Positions 20,682-33,003 of a stretch of 64,000 nt of DNA are shown here, piece by piece. The stretch covers positions 58,903,119 to 58,967,118 of the forward strand of contig NC_079507.1 in the NCBI RefSeq assembly GCF_030052815.1, in the 5' to 3' direction. The position numbers were made by a program, and so were the translations under genes. Below the pieces are notes generated by a model. It saw only the letters and a program-made list of their open reading frames with translations, was not told the origin of the DNA and searched no databases. Positions within the stretch are counted from its first letter, which is position 1, and each line of letters opens with the position of its first letter. Source of the DNA: Hevea brasiliensis. Lineage: Eukaryota > Streptophyta > Magnoliopsida > Malpighiales > Euphorbiaceae.

Positions 20682-22268
20682 ATGAGAAGGACAAAAAGTG
20701 AAGAAATCAATCTATTCTTTGACCCAGAGATAGAGAAGACAGCAAAAGCTTTAAGAGCAGAATCTAAGAGAAGAAAAGCTGAAATTAAAGCTCAGCAACA
20801 ACAAGAAAGAGCACAAGAGCAAGAGCAATTACAAGAAGAAATTGCTGACAACAACAACAACAATAACAACCGCTCTGTGAAGGATCATGCCTATCCTAAC
20901 ATTGGAGATTTCATGCCAAGTATCACAAGACCAAGGGTAGAAGCTAATAATTTTGAATCAAGCTCGCACTTTGTCAAATGGTACAACAAGCACAATTTGG
21001 AGGAAATCCAAGTGAAAGTCCACATGTGCATCTGGCACACTTTCTTGAGATCAGTGATATGTTGAAGATAAATGGAGTTTCTGATGATGCAATTCGACTC
21101 AGATTATTTCCTTTTTCTCTGAAGGACCGAGCTAGAGAGTGGTTACATTCTTTGCCACCGGGTTCTATCACAACATGGGATGAACTTTCTCAAGCATTTT
21201 TGGCTCAATATTTTCCGCCAAGCAAGACAGCTAAGCTGAGAAATGAGCTGACTTCTTTTAAACCTAGAGATGATGAGAGCTTGTATGAAGCATGAGAGAG
21301 GTACAAGGATTTGCAAAGGAGATGTCCACATCATGGGATTCCTAAGTGGATGCTTGTTCAACACTTTTATAATGGAGTTTCACCAGCTATTAGGAGTACA
21401 ATTAATGCATCTTCTGGAGGTGACCTTATGGAGAAATCTGAAGATGAAGCTTTTTCCGCTCTTGACAAAATTGCTTATAACAACTACCAATGGAGTTGTG
21501 AGAGGAATGAGATCAAGAAACCAGCTGGTATGTTCGAGCTTGATGCCATGAATATGATTAATGCTAAGTTTGATGCTTTGACAAAGAAGATGGACAAGTT
21601 AAGTATTAAAGTAGATTCTTCAGCCGGAGGTTCTAGTAATTCACTAGAAATTGGAGCTGCAAATGTCAATTGTGCAGCAGATTTTTCTGCACTTAATCAA
21701 GATTTTTCAAGTGAGCAAGTGGATTATGTAGGGAACTACAATCAAAGACCAGGTGGTAACCCATTTTCTGCAACTTATGATCCAGCATGGAGAAACCACC
21801 CAAATTTCTCTTGGGGAGGTAGACAAGGGCAAAATCAGAATTTTCAAGAACCTTCCGGATATCAACGTAATCGAATTTTCAGAATAGAGGTCCTCCTCCT
21901 GGAATTTCTAAACCTCAAAATGCACCTGCTCCACCTCTACCACAACAAGCACAACTAGACAAGACAGCTAGATTGGAATCTATGATTGAAACTCTACTTG
22001 TGAGCCATCAAAGTCAACAAGAAATGATTTCTCAATTAGCATCTAAAGTGGATCAAATGGCAACACACAACAAGATATTAGAGAATCAAATAGCTCAACA
22101 AGCTAGCTCTTCAAGTAACAAAGCATTTGGGAAGCTTCCTAGCCAACCAGAAAATTCAAGGGAGCATTGCAAGGCTATTACATTGAGAAGTGGAAAAATA
22201 TTGGAGAATGGAGATAAAAAGATTGAAGAGAAAGTTGAAGAAAAGAAAAGCAGAGAAGGAGATGAATA
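20682..22268 (+). pseudogene. Athila gag, broken
   Basis: Starts MRRTKSEEINLFFDPE after a TTTTTCAG tract. The head is basic and Gln/Glu-rich, and is followed by the capsid-like retrotransposon gag domain with FLEISDMLKINGVSDDAIRL and AREWLHSLPPGSITTWDEL. A spacer with GGNPFSATYDPAWRNHPNFS and a coiled segment near 21980-22100 come next. Lesions are a frameshift near 20970, TGA at 21293-21295, a frameshift near 21880 and TAA at 22267-22269. The last is in frame with the start of pol, so gag and pol were probably one ORF. Gag would package the element RNA. Confidence 0.88.
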
Positions 22269-22269
22269 A

Positions 22270-25200
22270 ACTGAAGTTGAAGTTAGAATTGAAGCTGAGA
22301 AAGAAAATTCAGTGGAAGAAAAAGGAAGTAAGGAGAGGAAGAGCAAAGAAGAAGAGCCTAAATATGTTGCACCTAAAGCCTACATGCCACCTTTACCATT
22401 CCCACAAAGGTTTCAGAAAGCAAAATTGGATAAACAATTTGGGAAGTTTTTGGAGGTATTGAAGTCTTTGCATGTGACTATTCCTTTCACTGATGCCTTA
22501 GCACAAATGCCTTCATATGCCAAATTTTTGAAGGAGATTTTATCTAACAAGAAGAAATTGGAAGAATTTGAGACTGTAGCTCTCACGGAAGAAAGCAGTG
22601 CCATTTTGCAAAATAAGCTTCCACCCAAACTGAAAGATCCTGGGAGTTTCTCCATACCATGTCACATTGGGGATATCAGTATAGATAAGGCTTTATGCGA
22701 TCTTGGAGCCAGTGTTAGTCTGATGCCATTGTCTATCTATGAGAAAATGAAGATTGGAGAAATGAAGCCTACTACCATATCACTACAGTTAGCAGATAGA
22801 TCTATTAAATTTCCAATTGGGGTAGTTGAGAATGTTCCTCTGAAAGTTGGGAAATTTTTCATACCAGTGGACTTTGTGGTATTGGAGATGGAAGAGGATG
22901 TACACATTCCGATTATTCTTGGTAGACCTTTCCTTGCTACTGCTGGAGCTGTGATTGATGTAAAAAATGGGAGGCTTACATTAGAAGTTGGGGAAGAGAA
23001 AGTTGAATTTAATTTGTTTCAAGCAATGAAAAAGAAAGATGATTCAAACTCATGCTTGAGAGTTGATGTGATGGATGAAGAGGTTAGAGAAGTGCTTAAA
23101 AAGCAACATCCTAAAGATCCCTTAGAAGCTTGTTTGGTTAATAACATCAAAAAAGGGGATGAGATTGAGGAAGCTGCAGAATATGCTACAATTTTAGAAG
23201 GAAATCCACCATTGCCTATGGCTGATATTGAAAAGATTGGGAGCTTGAAGCAAGAAACAACTTCATCATCAAAGTTTGAAAAAGGTGAAGCACCTAAGGT
23301 AGAGTTGAAACCTCTTCCAACAAATCTCAGGTATGCTTTTCTAGGTCAAAATTCTACATATCCTGTGATTGTTAGTGCTAAATTGACTGATTGTGAGGTT
23401 GAGAAATTATTGAGAGTTCTTAGGAAGCATAGAAGGATAATTGGTTATACCATTGATGATATTAAAGGAATACATCCTTCTGTGTGCATGCATAGAATTT
23501 TGTTGGAAAATGACCATAAAGCCTCTCGAGAATCACAAAGGAGATTGAATCCAAACATGAAAGAGGTTGTGAAAAAGGAGATCTTGAAATTGCTTGATGC
23601 AGGTATTATTTACCCTGTTTCTGACAGCAATTGGGTAAGTCCAGTTCATGTTGTACCTAAGAAAGGGGGCATCACAGTAGTTAAAAATGAAAATGATGAA
23701 CTAATACCTACAAGAATCAGAATCGATGGAGAATGTGTATAGATTATAGGAAATTGAATAAAGCAACTAGAAAGGACCATTTTCCATTACCATTTATAGA
23801 TCAAATGCTTGAGAGACTAGCTCATCATTCTTATTTTTACTACTTGGATGGCTATTCAGGGTTCTTTCAGATCCCTATTCACCCAGATGATCAGGATAAA
23901 ACTACCTTCACATGTCCTTATGGTACCTTTGCATACCGAAGGATGCCATTTGGACTGTGTAATGCCCCTGCTACATTCCAACGATGTATGATGTCTATAT
24001 TTTCTGACATGATTGAGGGTATTATGGAAGTGTTCATGGATGATTTTTCTGTGTATGGTAAATCTTTTGATGAATGCTTATCTAACTTGTCTAAGGTTTT
24101 GCAGAGATGTGAAGAGTTCAATTTAGTTTTGAATTGGGAAAAGTGCCACTTTATGGTACAAGAAGGAATTGTTTTGGGACATCTTGTGTCAAACAGGGGT
24201 ATTGAGGTGGATAAATCAAAGGTAGAAGTTATTGAGAAAATGCCACCCCCAACATCTGTGAAGGGAGTGAGGAGTTTCTTGGGGCATGCCGATTTTATAG
24301 GAGATTCATCAAGGATTTCTCTAAGATTTCTAAACCTCTTACCAATTTATTGAGTAAAGATGTGGAATTTAATTTTGATACTAATTGTATGAATGCTTTT
24401 TGCAGGATAAAGGAAGCTTTGATATCTGCTCCTATTATGCAGCCACCCGATTGGTCATTACCTTTTGAGTTAATGTGCGATGCTAGTGATTATGCCATTG
24501 GGGCTGTTTTAGGACAAAGGAAAGATAAGAAGGTGTATGCAATATACTATGCAAGTAGGACCTTAGATGATGCTCAAATAAATTACTCTACTACAGAGAA
24601 AGAGTTTTTGGCAGTAGTATTTGCAGTGGACAAATTCAGGTCCTATCTTGTGGGGTCTAAGGTAATAGTGTACACGGATCATGCAGCTATCAAGTATCTC
24701 CTTCAGAAAAAAGAGGCTAAACCTAGATTGATAAGGTGGGTGCTACTCCTTCAAGAGTTTGACTTGGAAATTAAAGACAAGAAAGGAGTAGAAAATGTGG
24801 TAGCGGATCATCTATCTAGATTGAGGCAAGAACAAGGAGACAATCTGGGAAAAGAGCCCCCAATAGATGATTATTTTCCTGATGAGCAACTGTTAGTAAT
24901 CATGAATGCAAAAACACCTTGGTATGCAGATTTTGTGAACTATCTAGTGTGTGGAATCCTTCCGCCTGATTTAACATGGCAGCAAAAGAAGAAATTTCTC
25001 TTTGATGTGAAGGATTATGATTGGGAGGAACCATTTTTGTTCAAGAAATGTGGAGATGGGCTGATTAGAAGATGTTTAGCTGATGAGGAGATAGGGAATG
25101 TTATCAAAGATTGCCATTCTTCACTTTATGGGGGTCATATGAGTGTGACAAAGACTATAGAAAAAGTTCTTCAAGCAGGGTTCTTTTGGCCACACATGTT

Positions 25201-26215
25201 TAAGGATGTGAGGAAGTTTGTAAATGCATGTGATAGGTGTCAAAGGATGGGTAATATCTCAAAGAGAGATGAAATGCCCCTCCAAAATATATTGGAAGTG
25301 GAATTATTTGATGTGTGGGGCATTGATTTCATGGGACCTTTTCCATCGTCCTTGGGACACAAATACATTTTAGTTGGAGTAGATTATGTAAGCAAATGGG
25401 TTGAAGCCATACCATCTCCAACTAATGATGTTAGAGTTGTGATTAAATTCCTTAAAAAGTTCATTTTTACAAGATTTGGAACTCCACGTGCCATTATAAG
25501 TGATGGAGGTTCTCATTTTTACAACCATCAATTTGAAAGATTATTGCAAAAATATGGTGTGAAGCATAAGGTTGCAACACCCTACCATCCACAAACTAGT
25601 GGTCAAGTGGAGATCTCCAATAGAGAGCTGAAAAGAATTCTTGAGAAAACAGTGAATAGTTCAAGGAAAGATTGGTCACTAAAGTTAGATGATGCTCTTT
25701 GGGCCTATAGAACAGCCTTTAAAACCCCTATCGGAACTACCCCATTTAGATTGGTTTATGGGAAGGCTTGTCATTTACCTTTGGAGTTGGAGCATAGAGC
25801 ATATTGGGCCATAAGGACACTGAACTTTGACTTAAAAACTGCAGGAGAAAAAAGAATGCTGCAACTAAATGAACTTGAGGAGCTTAGATTGGATGCTTAT
25901 GAAAATGCCAAGCTTTACAAGGAAAGAACTAAGAGATGGCATGATAAGCATATTAGGAGGAAAGAATTTCAGGAAGGTGATGTTGTTCTCCTATATAACT
26001 CTAGGTTAAGGTTATTTCCAGGAAAATTGAAGTCAAGATGGTCAGGGCCCTACACTGTTATAAAAGTATACCCCTATGGAGCTGTTGAGATAGGCAATGA
26101 GACCTCAGGGACTTTTAAAGTTAATGGGCAGAGATTAAAACATTATATTGTTGGAGAACCCACGCAAAAATTTTTAGAGGTTTCATGGCTTGGTTCTCCA
26201 GTCAGGGATACTTAG
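22270..26215 (+). pseudogene. Athila pol: protease, reverse transcriptase, RNase H, integrase
   Basis: The protease has ALCDLGASVSLMP (DLGA active site, about 22698) and ILGRPFLATAGAVID. Reverse transcriptase spans about 23400-24300, with RMPFGLCNAPATFQ and the catalytic FMDD (about 24034). RNase H starts at [15 protein letters not shown] (about 24470) and includes [11 protein letters not shown]. Integrase has the HHCC zinc finger (ending ACDRCQRMG), the DDE core ([26 protein letters not shown]) and a chromodomain-less C-terminus with [11 protein letters not shown]. Frameshifts near 23720 and 24293 break the ORF; the 24350-26215 part is open for 621 codons. It makes and integrates the DNA copy of the element. 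Confidence 0.92.
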
Positions 26216-27387
26216 GAGAATTGGAGTGGAAGGTCAAGCTTAAGACCTTAAACAAGCGCTTCTTGGGAGGCAACCCAAGCGTATCCTTTTATAGTTCATT
26301 AATTTTCCATTTCATTTTCATTTCAGTTTTTACCCTCATAAAACTCAAAAGTGACATTTGTTTATCTTTTGTAGGTCATTCATGAAGATTGGGCAAGTTT
26401 ACACTTGTTGCAAAAACAAAGAATTAAAGGGAAGCAAGTATAAGCAACATTCTGCACTTTATGCAGTACCTGTGAACAGTAACACATTTAAACTTGTGCT
26501 AAATTGCTGATATTGCAGTCTACTTGATAGCATATGTTTGATTTTGTGTTTTGTATAAATTCTGTAAAATGCAACTTGAATGAGGATCAATTTTGATATT
26601 TAGGACTAATGAGGGCTTTATTGAAGTGCAAAAAAAAATAATAATAATAATAATATTTGTTAAGTTTCACCTTTTAGTGTATATATAATTTTGTAGTCTG
26701 ATAGGAATTTGCATGCTTTTGTTTGGAATTGCTGCTAATTTTTGCAATCTGCAGATTTTTGCTACTGTTCATGCTACTGTTCATGCTACTGTTCATGCTG
26801 CTAAAAAGGTCAATTTCTACATCTTTTCTGCAATTCTTGGTTGATTGGAACTTGTCTAAAATGCTGCTGAAAATATGCTTTTGGTATAAGTTTAGAAAGG
26901 AGACCATTTCATTGAATGTGCAAAAAGGGTAGTCACAATTGGTGCCTAAAATGAACAATGATTGCAAAAAGCTAAATGAACATGTGCTATGCTTACTAAG
27001 TTTATGAGAGAGATGAACTTAAATCCATCAATTTTATGGTGTTTGTGTGTATTTGGTAATTGCTGAGGGTTACAATAGCATTCCATAGCTTTTGGACTGA
27101 TTTTGGTAAGCAAAACCACAATTTTGCCCAAAACCTGCCAAAACTTGCTGATGACATTGCTTGTCAAGCAAAGTCTTAAGCAAATTCTGCTGAACCTTAT
27201 GCCTAACCCTAAGCATGGCCCAAAATACCACATGTCTACCCCACATTTTAAAAGGCCCAGCACTTCCGCCAATTTTCCAAAAACCTCGCCAACACTCCCG
27301 ATAAACCTCGTCGACTTCCTTCCCCACGCCATTTTTTCCGGTAATTTTTACAGGAAGCCGAAAGGTTTCCTCCTTTTCATTAAAATG

Positions 27388-28923
27388 GTAAGAACCAAAA
27401 TGTGGTCCTCTCACAAACCCAAACTCAGTAGACTTCGACATTCTGTCAAATCTAAAATGGGTATTCCATCCTCATTACCCACAAACCCTAACCCCAGCCC
27501 CAGTCCGCCATTACCTCAGTCACCGCCACCACAAACGCCGCCATTACCACAATCACCACCACCTCGCCACCGCCCGCCCCAAGCCAAATACCACCTCTCA
27601 TTCCGCCGACTCCTCTCGCCGCAATCGAGCCGCCAAATGAAACACCACCATCGACACCCATTCCCGTAACCAACGCTCGACCTGTGCCTACTCAAACGAA
27701 AACCCAAGGAAAAACAAAAAGGGCTGCAAGTAAACCTAAGAAAACCCCTGTCGGAAAAAGGAAACGAGTACCCTCTGTCCCTTTCAACTTAAACTCTCCA
27801 CCTCAGTCCTCTGAACCAGTTAGCAAAAGGACCAGGTCTTCCTCGCAAACCCCAAAGACCAAATGTCCAAACACTAATAACTCAGTCTCACTTACACTCT
27901 ACAGCACCTGCGTCATCTGCAGATACTATCGAGGAGGTAATTACTCCATTACCTTGGGCTTGTAGTGATATGGATATGAAAAAGGTCTATGAGAAATTAG
28001 TTTCTAAATCTATTTTGGCAAACAAGTATATGGATGAGCAGATTTTGAAAGAATTAGGCATTTATGATTCTGTCTTTGCCTATTTGGATCTTGTTAATGG
28101 ATCGATTTTGCTAAAATTAGGGAACCAGTGTACAAGGATCTAACCCTCGAATTTTTGAGTTCCCTAAAGTTGAGTTTCAAACCAACAGTGCCTGAACATC
28201 AAGATATGATATATTTTTGATGTGCTGGAATTGATAGGGAGTTAGACATGGGTGCTTTGAATGCAATTTTTGGTTTTCAGGATTCGGGGTATAAAAACAT
28301 TGAGTGGCAAAGAAACTGCTTATGACCCTGTTCAATTCTGGAAAGATATTACACCTTTTGGAGGTTATTATAGACAGAGGACTGCAAAACCCACTAGGAT
28401 AGATGACCATGTATTGAAATACCTCCATAGGTTCATTACTTACACTGTTTTAGGAAGGGGACACGAATGTGATTGTGGGTCTTTGGGATTTGTTTCTATT
28501 GTGGTGCATGAAGGAGAGAAAACAAGTAAGTACAGCCCATTTCATAGCTACTCATTGGCACCAAATTGTCACAAAGCATACTAAAGGTAACGTTGTTTTT
28601 GGGGGGTATATAACTGCTATAGCAAAATCTTTTAGCTTTGATGCTAGTCTATATAAATTGCTGCCAGTTTCTGGGGAATCATATATAGACAGCACAATGT
28701 TGCTGCATATGGATGTTTGTGAGAAAATAGGCCATACCTATACTTTGTTACAGCAGCATCCTGATACTCCAGCTACTGCAGACCCCACCACTTTTGCACC
28801 AGCAGAACCACAACCAACCTCTACCCCACACTTCTCAGCAGACATGTTATCCATCTTAAAATCCTTGGAATCCAGAATAACAACTTTCACTGTCCAACAA
28901 CTGCTCCTCACCGATACCACGTA
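27388..28923 (+). pseudogene. Athila third ORF (PF03078-like, env-position), broken
   Basis: Lies after pol and a ~1.1-kb spacer, where Athila elements keep an extra ORF. The head is basic and proline-rich (a PPLPQSPPPQTPPLPQ run near 27520). The middle reads KKVYEKLVSKSILANKYMDE and AFLDLV-like residues around 28000-28100. The later part has YDPVQFWKDITPFGGYYRQR and RHRFITYTVLGRG-like sequence (28330-28470). It resembles the 'Arabidopsis retrotransposon ORF-1' (Athila) family. The frame changes at least three times and a TGA interrupts it near 28220. Its role in these elements is not known; an envelope origin has been proposed only from position. Confidence 0.65.
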
Positions 28924-31366
28924 AATTCTTGCTTCCTTGAAAACTTATAAATCAAAATTGAAGCCATGGGTCAGGAGCACGTTAACCAAAAGAAGTAGCT
29001 AGAAAAGAAACTTAAAAAGAGATTGTTATCTCTTAAAAAGAAATGTAGCAACATCAACTTCAAATGCTGGAGCTTTACAACAAACTGGCCCAATCCTACA
29101 ACAATTTATATCATTGGGGCCAAGCCATGTTTCAAGAAATGAAAGACTTAACAGAAAACTTGGAAACCGCTCAAGCTTGGATCATAATGAACTCATCGCA
29201 GAACTCGCAGCAGACTCGATGCAAAGAACAAAGGCTTGATAGCGTAACTTGATCAAGAGTGCAGCTTTAATTTCTGCTTTAGGTTTATTTTGTAACTGCT
29301 TATTTTAATTTTCAAACTTTGGTCATGGTTGTAATATTTTGGTACTTAGTTTTTATTATTATCTCGCACTTCTTTCCCTTAGTTTACTTTATTTCATTTT
29401 ATCTTCTGATATGGACATAAATACTCTGTGAATGTTTCTTAGTTTAATTTTTGATTTAACTGTTACATTTTATTTCTTTACACTATTTCCTTTTCTTGAA
29501 CATTATTTTAGCACTTTATCTTTTCTTCAATCCTAATTTTGTTGACATTGATGAGTTGCACAAATTTTCTTTGAGCCACACCTGTTCCACATCAGTTGGA
29601 GGTAACAGCTTACCCTTACACCATTTAAGCTTATGGTATGTTACCAATGCTTATGCTTTCGCTTTACCCTACGCAACAGGTTAAGCAACATCTTAAGCAG
29701 TGTAAACTCATACATTTGGGATACTTTTTCACATTTTTCTCTCTAAAGCTTCATTGTTAATATCATCTTGAGCTAATTTTGGAATTCTTGAGCTTATATT
29801 GATTTAATCCCCAATTGTATAAATTTCAATAATTGAGTAATTCACACAATTTTGCCCATCTTTGCATTCATTTTAAACATTGAGGACAATGTTTCATTTG
29901 AGTTTGGGGGTGAGGGCAAAATTTTTGCAAAATTTTTAAAATTTTCTTTCATTCATTTATTGCATTTCATTCATCCATATATAGATAATCCATACACTTA
30001 TACATATACCACACACATGTCTATACTCATACACATACATTTGCATATAGTTTTCATATAGATTACACTTAGTTTTAATTTGATTTATGCATTCATTTTA
30101 GGATCATGCATATCATAAAAATAAATTTTTACCTTGTCCTTAGAGGATTGAGAATTGCTTTGAAGAGCAATTGAGCTTACTTTTAGAAGGGTGTGATGGA
30201 TTGAAAGTTCTAGATAGGTGCAAAGTTATTAGATTCTTGCTTTAGTTTATATCTTCTTAGCCAAGGGCCACCCAATCAATTGCATTGACTTTGAGTGCTT
30301 AGAGAAAACTCTAGAGTGAGAAGTAGCTAATTGATGTCTCACCAATCCTAGAACAATCTTCCTAAACCTTTCAAGGCGAAATCATAGCATACGCTTGAAA
30401 AAGAAATGATATAGGCATTCTTTGAATTTTAAACCCATATTTTAGCCTTAGCCAACCTCACTTAAAAATTTCCCTTTGGAACCAATTTGAGCCTACATTT
30501 ATCCCTCTTATTCCTTTGGAACCCACATTAATGCCTAGCCATAAACCCAAACACTTACCTACCCTCCATGAGAATAATTCTTTAAGTGATAGATACACAT
30601 AAAAAAAAAAAGAAAAAAAAAATATATGTATAACAATTAGTTGGGAGAAGTGGCTAAAGTAAAAAGGCTAGCAAATTCAATTATGGTATGTAAAGTAATT
30701 CACCACTCAAGTATACAAAGAAATGAGTTTGGGGGTGAATTGAAAGGGACAATTGTAATTCAAAGTCAATGTTATTTATGTAGTCCCTCTAAAAGTTTCA
30801 AAATTATATGCTAGCATTGGTGAATAGTTGTAAAATTCCTTCTCCCAATTGATTCAAAAAAAAAATTTGTGTTTCTTGATCTTTTAATAATTTGATTATT
30901 CTCATATTTTGTTACCTTTATCCTTTCTTTGTTAGCCACATTATCACCCCCTTAGCCCCATTATAACCCTTGAAAGTCCTTTTGATCTTTTAATGGTGTT
31001 TTGCTATATTAGTGGAGATTGGAATAGGAGAATTGCCTATGGGGTTGTGATATCATTAATCCATTCATTTACTTCCATCATTATTTGAGACACTTTAGTT
31101 TATGGATTACCCTAATGTCTATTTAGGCATGATTATTCTCTGTGATTGATTGGTTTGGGCTTGATGATATGAATAATTGACCCAAGGCTAAGCGGCGATA
31201 ACTTTGGTAAGGATTGAATTCTTTGCACCTTGAAAGTGGGTATATGGTTTGTTGGTGGCTAAAGGTAAGTTTGAGAGTTCGGATAAGTAATTTTCATAAA
31301 TTTAAGGTAAGGTACCCCAAATTGCATTAATTGTTTTAATTTGCTTGAGGACAAGCAAAGATTTAA
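28924..31366. other. Athila 3' untranslated interior
   Basis: About 2.4 kb between the third ORF and the polypurine tract, with no supported coding region. Long non-coding interiors are usual in Athila elements. It includes TTAAGCA words like those in the LTR (near 29680). Confidence 0.7.
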
Positions 31367-31379
31367 GTTTGGGGGAATT

Positions 31380-32955
31380 TGTTACACTCATTTCATATAG
31401 ACATTTTAGGGTAGTTTTACATCCATTTTGCCCTTATATATTAGTATATTTTATGTTTTTAGCTCTATTTTAGCTTATTTGTTAAATTTAAATACTTTAT
31501 ATTTGATTTTCCTTATTTTGTTGTTTTTGATAGGATTTTGTGGCAAATCGAAGATCAATGAGTGCAATAGGAAATAATTTGAAGAGATTTGAAGTTCTTT
31601 AAGCATGGAGGAAAGTTGAAGAAATTAAGCCTTGAAAGAGCAAACCAGCCGAAATTTACTTGAGACCTTGCTTAAGGTCATGCTCAGGGTAAAGCGGCAA
31701 TGCTTAAGGTGCAACACAAGTCAAGCATGAGCAGAAAAGTCCATTTTACTATAAGTCTGCCGAGATTTGCTGAAGGTCTGCTTAACCTTAAGCAGACAGT
31801 GCGACCAGAGGCTAAATTTGCTAAGAAGCTGTTTAGGGTTAAGCCTAACCCTAAGCAGAATGCCCAGAACGTGAATAGTGCTGCTGACTTGGATAATTTT
31901 ATACCTCATTTCCTATCCACTCCTTGGCTATTATTTACTTTTAGGGCAACTTTTTGGGACCATATAAATTCATCATTTCCTAGTTTTTAGCCACAAGAGG
32001 AAGGAAGGAAAACAAAAAGGAAAGAAAAATATAGAAAGAGGGAGAGAAGACGCCATTCTCTAGGAAGAAGGAGTCACAGACGAGTTTGGAGCTCCAGAAA
32101 CCAGAGATCTTGGTTCTTCCACCTGGGTTTTCCCATTTCAGTCCTTTTATCATGTTTTTCTTTATTCTTCCATCTATATTTCTTGTAAATACCATTATGA
32201 GTGAGTAATTTCTTTAGATTTCAGAGTTGGGAAATATGTTTTAGATTAATTTGTGGATTTGGATTGGGTATTTCCTTATTTTACATAAATATGAGTTTTG
32301 ATTCCTTCCTTGTGTGCTTGATTTACTTGCCTAATGTTGGTACCCATTGGGTATTGTGTTAATCTTTGATTGAAGGACCGAAAGGTGAAAGTCATTGATA
32401 GTTAATCAAGGATTGGAACTTAAAATCACCTAGATTTAGAAATAAACTAGGACTTTAAGAGGAATTAATTATTGGTTACAAAACTTAATGGGTTTTAAAG
32501 TAATCAAATACATACGAAAGTAGGTTTGGTTATTTTAGAATACACTTTGATATGCTTGAAAAAGATATTAAAGGGATTTAGAATCAATTTCCTTCAAATT
32601 CTATTTTTCCCTAAAAATTGGAATGCCCAAGACAAATCCCAATTAATTTATACATAAATCCCCAACTCTGGAATCACTTTTACCATAATTAGACTTTCGT
32701 TTAAATTACCCATTATTAATTTCAGTTTAATTGCAAACTAGAATTAGAATTTATTTGTTTGCTCTTTACCCATTTCAATTAGATTAATCAGTTTACCTTG
32801 CTCATTTACATTTACCATTTATTCATTAATCATTAGCCCAAATAATCGCTTCATCCATAGTTTAGTAATCAAACAGCAAATCCTCGTGGGAACGATACTT
32901 GATTCATCACTTTATTACTTGAGACGACCCGTATACTTGCGGATTAGTCACACCA
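31380..32955 (+). repeat. Athila 3' LTR
   Basis: 1576 bp, preceded by the purine tract TTTGGGGGAA. Visible differences from the 5' LTR include G/A near the start, a 1-bp and a 2-bp deletion in the 'aaaacaaaaagg...atata' tract, and a scrambled 'gagtcacaga' for 'gagctgctgca'. Confidence 0.95.
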
Positions 32956-33003
32956 CACAAGAAGATCATCAACATGCAGTGAAATAATCACAATATCAAA
33001 ATT

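Larger units (their letters stand above)
18954..32955 (+). mobile_element. Athila-type Ty3 retrotransposon, 14 kb
   Basis: LTRs 18954-20533 and 31380-32955 start TGTTACACTC and end GTCACACCA, and are nearly identical. The target duplication is CACAA (18949-18953, 32956-32960). The primer-binding site TGGCGCCGTTGCCGGGGA (20540-20557) matches tRNA-Asp, and a polypurine tract TTTGGGGGAA lies at about 31369-31378. Inside are gag, pol (protease, reverse transcriptase, RNase H, integrase) and a third reading frame after pol. That order and the sequence of pol fit the Athila lineage. By eye the LTRs differ at about ten bases plus a few small indels, which implies a recent insertion. Gag-pol nonetheless contains several stops and frameshifts. 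Confidence 0.95.

Noticed and set aside
27488..27707. Glycine-rich minus-strand frames
   Set aside because: Reverse complement of the proline-rich head of the Athila third ORF; composition artefacts.
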